This document shows, piece by piece, positions 1 to 4,788 of a stretch of 9,248 nt of DNA; position 1 is the stretch's first letter; the number at the start of each line of letters is the position of its first letter. The stretch is from an uncultured Campylobacter sp. GTDB taxonomy: Bacteria; Campylobacterota; Campylobacteria; Campylobacterales; Campylobacteraceae. The notes under the pieces were generated by a model. That model was not told where the DNA came from. It saw only the letters and a list, made by a program, of their open reading frames with translations, and made no database searches. Location of the stretch: contig NZ_CALHIK010000086.1 of assembly GCF_938030785.1 (NCBI RefSeq), forward strand, positions 1 through 9,248, written 5' to 3'. The translations under genes were made by a program, and so were the position numbers.

Positions 1-210
1 AGCCCGATCGAGGCGGCGAGCTTCGGCGTACCGATCATCAGCGGGCGATTTTTTCATAATCAAAAGGCGCTGTACGCGCTCGTACAAAACATCGCTCTGT
101 GCGAGGCGGATGAAATTTCAAACGCTTTAAAAGAGCCGCTAAAGGGCACGCGGATAGATAAAATTTGCGATCTGCAAGAGATAGAAAATTTAATCAAGGA
201 AAGAATTTAA
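1..210 (+). CDS. waaA: 3-deoxy-D-manno-octulosonic acid (Kdo) transferase, C-terminal fragment
   Basis: This is the last 69 codons of a gene that begins before the window; frame 1 is open from the first base to the TAA at 208-210. The translation starts SPIEAASFGVPIISG and continues with FHNQKALYALV. That matches the C-terminal nucleotide-sugar-binding part of glycosyltransferase family 30 (WaaA/KdtA), where a conserved Glu-x-x-x-x-Gly-x-Pro stretch is followed by a Gly and an Asn that contact the CMP-Kdo donor. The family transfers Kdo from CMP-Kdo to lipid A precursor at the inner membrane, an early step of LPS/LOS core synthesis. The stop codon overlaps the next gene's ATG by one base, so the two are probably co-translated. 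The position upstream of the pseudouridine synthase and ffh agrees with the gene order I recall from Campylobacter. The catalytic N-terminal half cannot be checked here. Confidence 0.85.
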   Translation, partial: SPIEAASFGVPIISGRFFHNQKALYALVQNIALCEADEISNALKEPLKGTRIDKICDLQEIENLIKERI

Positions 211-959
211 TGCAAGAAAAAGCCTACAAACTGCTAGCGGCGCAGGAAAACATCTCGCACAACGAAGCTAAAGCCCTCATCGACGCGGGGCTTGTGAGCG
301 CGCGCGGCGCAAAGATCGCTCTAGCGCGCGAGATGCTCGGCGAAAATACCAAATTTAGCGTGATGAAGCCCGCAAAACCCGCGATCATATACGAGGATGA
401 GAACGTTTTGGCGGTCAATAAGCCGCCCTTTATGAGCAGCGAAAATCTGGAAAAAATCTATAAATTCGGCCTTCTAAACCGCTTGGATAAGGAAACCAGC
501 GGGGTCGTGCTGCTGTATAAGAACGAAGAATTTCGCGAAGCGGCGATTGCGGAGTTTAAAAATTTGCGCGTGAAGAAAAGCTACATCGCGATCGTGAAGG
601 GGATCGTGAGCGAAGAGATGAAATTTGACGAGCCGATTTTGACGATAAAGACCCGAAGCGGCGCGTTTTCTAAAATTTCGCCAAACGGCAAGAGCGCATT
701 TAGCGAGGTTTATCCGCTTATGGTAAGCGGCAAAAAATCGCTTGTAAAGGTGCGGATCGAGACGGGCAGGACGCATCAGATCCGCGTGCATCTGGCAAAC
801 GCGGGATTCGGCGTAATAGGCGATGAAAAATACGCTAAAAGTCGCGCGAAGCGGATGTTTCTGCACTCATACGAGACCGAAATTTTGGGGCTAAAATTTA
901 AAGCTCCGCCGGGTAAAAGCTTCAACGAATTCGGCTTTGAAATTCCTAAAGAGCTCTGA
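210..959 (+). CDS. RluA-family RNA pseudouridine synthase
   Basis: 249 aa when started at the ATG at 210. That start has an AAGGA ribosome-binding site at 196-200 and overlaps the waaA stop by 1 nt (TAATG). A TTG 45 nt upstream would run inside waaA and is less likely. Residues about 5-32 look like a short S4-type RNA-binding segment, and the RluA catalytic domain follows from about residue 57. The catalytic motif is N90-R-L-D93-KETSG, with the nucleophilic Asp93 intact, although the family norm is H-R-L-D. Tyr125 in KKSYIAIVKG and the Arg-containing TGRTHQIRVHLA motif (185-196) are both conserved. Such enzymes isomerise uridine to pseudouridine in rRNA or tRNA in the cytoplasm. I cannot tell which base is modified, so I give no rlu symbol. 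Location in a translation operon suggests an rRNA or tRNA target. Confidence 0.88.
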   Translation: MQEKAYKLLAAQENISHNEAKALIDAGLVSARGAKIALAREMLGENTKFSVMKPAKPAIIYEDENVLAVNKPPFMSSENLEKIYKFGLLNRLDKETSGVVLLYKNEEFREAAIAEFKNLRVKKSYIAIVKGIVSEEMKFDEPILTIKTRSGAFSKISPNGKSAFSEVYPLMVSGKKSLVKVRIETGRTHQIRVHLANAGFGVIGDEKYAKSRAKRMFLHSYETEILGLKFKAPPGKSFNEFGFEIPKEL

Positions 960-1025
960 TATTCAATGGCTTTTAAGTTAATTTTAGGTAACATCGCAAG
1001 TTTAAAAATTTTATAAGGGATCAAA

Positions 1026-2366
1026 GTGTTTGAGATCATAAGCGAGTCGTTTAAAAACGCGGTCAATAAATTAAAAACAATCGATGACGAAAAAGCTTTA
1101 AAAAACGCCTTGGAGACGCTAAAAAAAGCGCTTTTAAAGGCCGACGTGCACCACAAAGTCGTAAAGGATTTTTTGGCACTTGTCGAAGCCGATCTTCGTA
1201 TCGGTACGATAGGACAGAAGCCGTTTTTGCAGTCCATCAAGACAAATTTGACTAAAATTTTAACGGCGCCTAGAGGCAGCAGCCAGGGATTTGTATTTGC
1301 CGGCACGCCTCCTACGGTAGCTTTGATGACGGGACTTCAGGGAAGCGGAAAATCCACAAGCACGATAAAACTTGCAAACTATCTGAAACTTCGTAAAAAA
1401 AAGGTCTTGGTTGCAGCGTGCGACTTGCAGCGCCTAGCCGCGGTCGAGCAGCTCCGCCAGCTGTGTGAGGCGAATGAGATTGAGCTATTTTTCATTGAGG
1501 GCGAGAGTGATCCGCTAAAGGTTGCCGAAAAAGCGCTAAGCAAGGCTAAAAGCGGGCTTTATGACGTACTGCTCGTAGATACGGCGGGACGTCTTGCGAT
1601 CGATGAGGCGCTAATGGCACAGCTTGCGGAGATGAAAAAAACTCTAAATCCGCATGAAATTTTTTACGTAGCGGACGCTATGAGCGGTCAAGACGGTATT
1701 AAAACGGCCGCTAAATTTGATGAAATTTTAGGTCTTACTGGCGTGATTTTAAGCAAATTTGACGCCGACACCAAAGGCGGCGTAGCTCTTGGCATCGCGC
1801 AGCAGCTGGGTATACCGCTTCGCTTTATCGGAACCGGCGAGAAGGTTGCCGATCTGGAGGGCTTTATACCCGATAGAATCACTGGCCGCATTATGGGCGA
1901 GGGCGATTTAGCGACGCTGGCCGAGAAAACAAGCGCCGTTTTTGACGAAAGAGAAGCTAAGGCCTTGAACAAAAAGATCAAAAAGGGCGAGTTTAATTTC
2001 AACGATTTCGTAAATCAGCTAGAAAGCGTGAAAAAGCTCGGCAATATGAAAAATTTAATCGGCATGATCCCGGGACTTTCCGGCATGGCGAATAAGATAA
2101 AAGATATCGATTTGGAAAACTCAAAAGAGATACTTCATATCAAAGCGATGATCAACTCTATGACGCCGAAAGAGCGCGAAAATCCGGATCTGCTAAATAA
2201 TTCGCGCAAGCGCAGACTTGCTGCGGGCGCAGGGCTTTCGCAGGTAGAGGTAAATCGCTTCTTAAAGCAGTTTGCGGGCGCTTCGAAGCTTGCGAAGAAA
2301 TTTTCAGGCAAGGGCGGCATGCAGGGGCTTGCCTCAATCGCTCAAAGGCAAAATTTACCGAGATAG
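1026..2366 (+). CDS. ffh: Signal recognition particle GTPase Ffh (SRP54)
   Basis: 446 aa, the usual Ffh length. The GTG start is preceded by AAGGGA (1015-1020) with 5-nt spacing. The N domain is residues 1 to about 90 and the G domain about 95-295. The P-loop is GLQGSGKS (103-110), G2 is DLQRLAAVEQL (133-143), G3 is DTAGRL (185-190), G4 is SKFD (243-246, where TKLD/TKMD is usual) and the closing GTG is at 269-271. The M domain follows from about 300, with GMIPGLSGM (346-354) and the RNA-binding RKRRLAAGAGLS segment (394-405), equivalent to the helix-turn-helix that binds 4.5S RNA. Ffh binds signal sequences emerging from the ribosome and, with FtsY, targets inner-membrane proteins to SecYEG. 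The C-terminal Met-rich tail is short. A 66-nt gap separates it from the preceding gene, so a separate promoter is possible, but I see no clear one. Confidence 0.97.
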   Translation: MFEIISESFKNAVNKLKTIDDEKALKNALETLKKALLKADVHHKVVKDFLALVEADLRIGTIGQKPFLQSIKTNLTKILTAPRGSSQGFVFAGTPPTVALMTGLQGSGKSTSTIKLANYLKLRKKKVLVAACDLQRLAAVEQLRQLCEANEIELFFIEGESDPLKVAEKALSKAKSGLYDVLLVDTAGRLAIDEALMAQLAEMKKTLNPHEIFYVADAMSGQDGIKTAAKFDEILGLTGVILSKFDADTKGGVALGIAQQLGIPLRFIGTGEKVADLEGFIPDRITGRIMGEGDLATLAEKTSAVFDEREAKALNKKIKKGEFNFNDFVNQLESVKKLGNMKNLIGMIPGLSGMANKIKDIDLENSKEILHIKAMINSMTPKERENPDLLNNSRKRRLAAGAGLSQVEVNRFLKQFAGASKLAKKFSGKGGMQGLASIAQRQNLPR

Positions 2367-2378
2367 CCTCTCGGTAGA
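2354..2378 (+). promoter_or_regulatory. Hairpin enclosing the ffh stop codon
   Basis: 2354-2363 pairs with 2369-2378 over 10 bp (one T-G wobble). The core is TACCGAGA/TCTCGGTA and the loop is TAGCC. The ffh TAG stop (2364-2366) lies entirely in the loop. No T-run follows, so it does not look like a classic intrinsic terminator. It could protect or process the mRNA, or be the first stem of an rpsP leader. Confidence 0.5.
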
Positions 2379-2380
2379 GT

Positions 2381-2424
2381 TTGCAGATGTTTAAGTTTTA
2401 GCCATCTGCAAGTTCTAAAACTTA
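2381..2424 (+). promoter_or_regulatory. Interleaved inverted repeats in the rpsP leader
   Basis: Two perfect inverted repeats interlock between ffh and rpsP. Arm A TTGCAGATG (2381-2389) pairs with CATCTGCAA (2403-2411). Arm B TAAGTTTTAG (2392-2401) pairs with CTAAAACTTA (2415-2424). The order is A-B-A'-B'. The two stems are therefore either mutually exclusive or form a partial pseudoknot. The element ends 9 nt before the rpsP ribosome-binding site AAGGAG (2434-2439). Neither stem is followed by a T-run. A regulatory leader for S16 and the genes after it is an inference from this layout. Confidence 0.45.
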
Positions 2425-2444
2425 CAAAAATTTAAGGAGAAAAA

Positions 2445-2675
2445 ATGGCAACAGTTGTTAGGCTTACAAGAATCGGAAGAAAGAAGCAGCCTTTTTACCG
2501 CATCGTGGTAACGGATAGTAGGAAAAGACGCGACGGCGGCTTTATCGAGACGATCGGCTTTTATAACCCGTTAAAGCAGAGCGATAATATTAAATTCGAC
2601 GCGGAGCGTTTGGCATACTGGAAGAGCGTAGGTGCAAAGTTAAGCGATAGGGTCGCTCAAATCACAAGCAAATAA
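2445..2675 (+). CDS. rpsP: 30S ribosomal protein S16 (bS16)
   Basis: 76 aa, within the normal size range of short bacterial S16 proteins. The N-terminus MATVVRLTRIGRKKQPFYRI and the following VVTDSRKRRDGGFIE and IGFYNPL segments are the family signature. S16 is a primary-to-secondary binder of 16S rRNA that stabilises the 5' domain during 30S assembly. The ATG has a strong AAGGAG ribosome-binding site 5 nt upstream. The stop is one base before the khpA ATG, so the genes are effectively coupled. The 78-nt gap from ffh contains strong potential RNA structure (2354-2424), which makes this the most likely place for operon regulation. Confidence 0.97.
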   Translation: MATVVRLTRIGRKKQPFYRIVVTDSRKRRDGGFIETIGFYNPLKQSDNIKFDAERLAYWKSVGAKLSDRVAQITSK

Positions 2676-2676
2676 A

Positions 2677-2919
2677 ATGGTAGAAAATTTTATAAAAGAA
2701 TACGCAAAGTTGATCGCCGACTATCCGCAGTCTGTCTCTACGCAAAAGCGGGTCGGTGAAAATTTTACCGAGATCATCGTCTATGCCGACAAGGCCGATA
2801 CCGGCAAGCTCATCGGCAAGGACGGCAAAATGATAAACGCCATAAAGACCGTCATCATCGGCTATAAAGCAAAAGATCCGATCAATTATAAAATTACCGT
2901 CAAAGCCAAAGATGCCTGA
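2677..2919 (+). CDS. khpA: KH-domain RNA-binding protein KhpA
   Basis: 80 aa, the standard length of the single-KH-domain family once called YlqC. The diagnostic loop is GKLIGKDGKMI (43-53), with the GxxG motif G47-K-D-G50 that grips single-stranded RNA, followed by the helix NAIKTVIIGY. The flanking strand ENFTEIIVYADKAD also fits a KH fold. In Firmicutes KhpA dimerises with KhpB and affects mRNA levels, division and envelope synthesis; its role in Campylobacter is not something I can derive. The start is 1 nt after the rpsP stop, and the last 8 nt overlap rimM. The rpsP-khpA-rimM-trmD order is widespread in bacteria and supports the assignment. Confidence 0.9.
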   Translation: MVENFIKEYAKLIADYPQSVSTQKRVGENFTEIIVYADKADTGKLIGKDGKMINAIKTVIIGYKAKDPINYKITVKAKDA

Positions 2920-3442
2920 TGATCTTTTAGAGGTCGCGAAGCTCGGTCGGACTATCGGTCTAAAGGGCGCGGTTAAAATTTTCGATCGCAGCGACTTCCC
3001 CTCTCAGTTTAAAAAAGGCGCCAAATTTTATCTGCGAAACGGTGAAATTTTAGAAATTCTATCCTTCAACGGTGCAAACTTTAGCGCTATTTTTAAAAAT
3101 TACGAAAGCGTAGAAGCGGCGACAAATTTAACCAATCAAATCATTTACCGAAGCAAAGAGGACACGCGAAAATTTTGCAAATTGCAAAAGGGCGAGTTTT
3201 TCTATTTCGATATTATTGGGCTTGAAATTTATGAAGACGGCGTGATTTTGGGGCGCATAAGTGACATATCGCAGATCGGAAGCGGCTATCTTTTTGAGGT
3301 AGAAACGGATGAAAGCTTAATCTCGCAGGCTTTGCCGAAAGAATTTTTCATCCCCTACGTAGACGCCTATGTGAAAGAAATTTCGCTTAGCGAGCGTAAA
3401 ATTTTTACACAAAATGCGCGCGCGATTTTGGAAAACTCATGA
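2912..3442 (+). CDS. rimM: Ribosome maturation factor RimM
   Basis: 176 aa, typical for RimM. The N-terminal barrel opens with LLEVAKLGRTIGLKGAVKI (5-23), the family's conserved gly-rich start. The C-terminal PRC-barrel runs from about residue 94 (GEFFYFDIIGLEIYEDG) through ILGRISDISQIGSGYLFEV to LPKEFFIPYVDAYVKEI. RimM binds S19 and the 30S head and helps 16S rRNA processing and late assembly. The ATG lies inside the end of khpA (8-nt overlap). The TGA overlaps the trmD ATG by 4 nt (ATGA), a standard translational-coupling arrangement. The overall sequence is diverged from proteobacterial models but the order of motifs and the neighbours leave little doubt. Confidence 0.93.
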   Translation: MPDDLLEVAKLGRTIGLKGAVKIFDRSDFPSQFKKGAKFYLRNGEILEILSFNGANFSAIFKNYESVEAATNLTNQIIYRSKEDTRKFCKLQKGEFFYFDIIGLEIYEDGVILGRISDISQIGSGYLFEVETDESLISQALPKEFFIPYVDAYVKEISLSERKIFTQNARAILENS

Positions 3443-4140
3443 ATTTTATCTTCATCTCTCTATTTGAAAATCTCATCGCGCCGTATTTTGAGGACTCAAT
3501 TTTAAAGCGCGCGGTCGATAAAAAAATAATTGCGACGCATTTTTTTAACCCGCGAAATTTCACGACAAATCGCTACAAAAAAGTAGATGATTATATGATC
3601 GGCGGCGGCGCGGGGCTTTTGATCGGCACGGAGCCGCTTGCCGGGACTATAGAACACGTAAGAGCTAAATTTAAAAATACGAAGTTCATCTATCTCTCGC
3701 CCGCCGGTAAAAAATTTAACCAAAACGATGCCAAGCGCCTAAGCGGCGAAGAGAGCTTGTGCTTTATCTGCGGGCGCTACGAGGGGATCGATGAGCGCAT
3801 AGTCGAAAGATATGTGGATGAAATTTTTTGCATCGGCGATTTCGTCCTTACCGGCGGCGAGCTCGGCGCGCTTTGCATGTGTGATGCGATAAGCCGCAAC
3901 ATAAAGGGCGTTTTAGGCAACGAAAGCTCGCTTGTTGAAGAAAGTTTTGAGGGCGGAATTTTAGAGGCGCCCGCGTTCGCAAAGCCTGATATTTTTGAAA
4001 ATTTACCTATAGTTTCAGAGTTTTTAAAGGGTAATCACGCTAAAATGCGCAGCTTAAAAAATCAAATGGCGCTATGCAAAACGAGGTTCTTCCGCCCGGA
4101 TATGTACCGAAAGATCGCCAGAAATAAAGGAAATTTATGA
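3439..4140 (+). CDS. trmD: tRNA (guanine-N1)-methyltransferase TrmD
   Basis: 233 aa, the normal length. TrmD is a SPOUT methyltransferase that uses SAM to make m1G at position 37 of tRNAs with G36, preventing +1 frameshifting. The trefoil-knot SAM site is clear: YLSPAGKKFNQ (85-95), GRYEGIDERI (112-121) and IGDFVLTGGELGAL (132-145). GGGAGL (55-60) and the C-terminal tRNA-binding SGNH-like KGNHAKMR (197-204) are also present. At the position of the conserved catalytic Asp (GLLDCPHYTRP in enterobacterial TrmD) this protein reads GILEAPAFAKP, so Glu176 replaces Asp. The rest of the active site looks intact, including Arg153, so I take it as functional. It overlaps rimM by 4 nt and rplS by 4 nt. 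Confidence 0.96.
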   Translation: MNFIFISLFENLIAPYFEDSILKRAVDKKIIATHFFNPRNFTTNRYKKVDDYMIGGGAGLLIGTEPLAGTIEHVRAKFKNTKFIYLSPAGKKFNQNDAKRLSGEESLCFICGRYEGIDERIVERYVDEIFCIGDFVLTGGELGALCMCDAISRNIKGVLGNESSLVEESFEGGILEAPAFAKPDIFENLPIVSEFLKGNHAKMRSLKNQMALCKTRFFRPDMYRKIARNKGNL

Positions 4141-4493
4141 AAAACAAGTATATCCAAGCGTTTGAGGACGCTCAGATCACAAGCAAAAGTGTGCCTGATT
4201 TCCGTGCCGGCGACACCTTAAAGGTAGCCATCAGGATCAAAGAGGGCGATAAGAGCAGAATTCAAAATTTTGAAGGTACCTGCATTGCACGCCGCGGAAA
4301 CGGCGTCAGCGAGACCTTTATCATCCGCAAGATCGGCGCAAATAGCGTCGGCGTAGAGAGAATTTTCCCGATCTACAGCGAAAGCATCGAAAGCATCGAT
4401 GTTCTAAGAAAAGGACGCGTTCGCCGCGCGAAGCTATTTTACCTACGCGACAGACGCGGTAAAGCGGCTAAAATCAAAGAGCTTCGAAAATAA
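4137..4493 (+). CDS. rplS: 50S ribosomal protein L19 (bL19)
   Basis: 118 aa, the usual L19 size. Conserved blocks are FRAGDTLKVAIRIKEGDK (22-39), FEGTCIARRGNG, the GVERIFPIYS segment, and the basic C-terminus RVRRAKLFYLRDRRGKAAKI. L19 sits at the 30S-50S interface and contributes to inter-subunit bridges. The ATG overlaps the trmD TGA by 4 nt and an AAAGGAAA ribosome-binding site lies just upstream within trmD. It is the last gene of the translation operon: a likely terminator and almost 300 nt of AT-rich DNA follow. Confidence 0.97.
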   Translation: MKNKYIQAFEDAQITSKSVPDFRAGDTLKVAIRIKEGDKSRIQNFEGTCIARRGNGVSETFIIRKIGANSVGVERIFPIYSESIESIDVLRKGRVRRAKLFYLRDRRGKAAKIKELRK

Positions 4494-4507
4494 TCCTTTA
4501 AATTTAC

Positions 4508-4537
4508 GCTTCTGAATTCAAAAAGGAAGCTCTTTTT
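4508..4537 (+). terminator. Probable intrinsic terminator after rplS
   Basis: GCTTCT (4508-4513) pairs with GGAAGC (4525-4530), 6 bp with one T-G wobble and an 11-nt loop. TCTTTTT follows directly. The same right arm can instead pair with the rplS 3' end: AAAGAGCTTC (4476-4485) with GAAGCTCTTT (4526-4535), a perfect 10-bp match with a 40-nt loop. Either form puts a T-run at the stem base. Confidence 0.6.
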
Positions 4538-4542
4538 ATAAT

Positions 4543-4568
4543 GCGCGAGATTTTAAAAAATTTCGCGC
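4543..4568 (+). repeat. Strong hairpin downstream of rplS
   Basis: GCGCGA (4543-4548) pairs with TCGCGC (4563-4568). The stem extends inward through G-T and A/T pairs to about 11 bp with a 4-nt loop. No T-run follows on either strand, so it is not a standard intrinsic terminator. It may block 3' exonucleases or back up the preceding terminator. Confidence 0.5.
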
Positions 4569-4645
4569 AAAATCCACTCGCATTAAATCTAAAATTTTAC
4601 AACTTTTCCATTAAAATTTTTAATTTTGAATTACCTAAAAATCGC

Positions 4646-4663
4646 CTTTTTCTATAGAAAAAG
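4646..4663. promoter_or_regulatory. Perfect 18-nt palindrome upstream of the activase operon
   Basis: CTTTTTCTATAGAAAAAG is a perfect dyad with no spacer. It lies about 45-65 nt upstream of the best -10 candidate (4705-4712) and 125 nt upstream of the GTG start. Its size and symmetry suit a dimeric regulator, but AT-rich Campylobacter spacers also produce such palindromes by chance. Confidence 0.35.
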
Positions 4664-4685
4664 ATAAAATATATCCTGATTTTAT

Positions 4686-4712
4686 TTGCGTTTAAAAATA
4701 TTACTATAAAAT
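4686..4712 (+). promoter_or_regulatory. Candidate sigma-70-type promoter for the activase operon
   Basis: TATAAAAT at 4705-4712 is the best -10-like element before the GTG at 4789. Upstream DNA is T/A-rich with only a poor -35 (TTGCGT at 4686-4691), as is normal for Campylobacter, where -35 boxes are weakly conserved. Transcription would start near 4718-4720 and leave a leader of about 70 nt. This is a sequence-only guess. Confidence 0.35.
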
Positions 4713-4788
4713 GCAAATTTTAATTTAGAAAGCTCGCGCTAAATTTGAGAATTCGGCCGAGTAAAATTTATTCAGTAAAGAGCGAGAT

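Noticed and set aside
165..209. Longer N-terminus for the pseudouridine synthase from the TTG at 165
   Set aside because: It would lie wholly inside waaA and adds a sequence with no S4-domain character. The ATG at 210 has a ribosome-binding site and a coupled overlap.
776..1306. 176-codon minus-strand frame across the pseudouridine synthase-ffh junction
   Set aside because: It overlaps two well-supported + strand genes, has no recognisable motif and no ribosome-binding site that I can see.
2381..2424. A full H-type pseudoknot from the interleaved stems before rpsP
   Set aside because: With both stems complete (9 and 10 bp) the connecting loops would be only 2, 1 and 3 nt, too short to cross the grooves. 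Alternating stems or a partial pseudoknot are more realistic.
4537..4542. TATAAT directly after the rplS terminator T-run as a promoter
   Set aside because: The hexamer is perfect, but a strong hairpin begins immediately after it and the next gene starts about 247 nt later with a better-placed -10 candidate. The AT-rich context makes chance likely.
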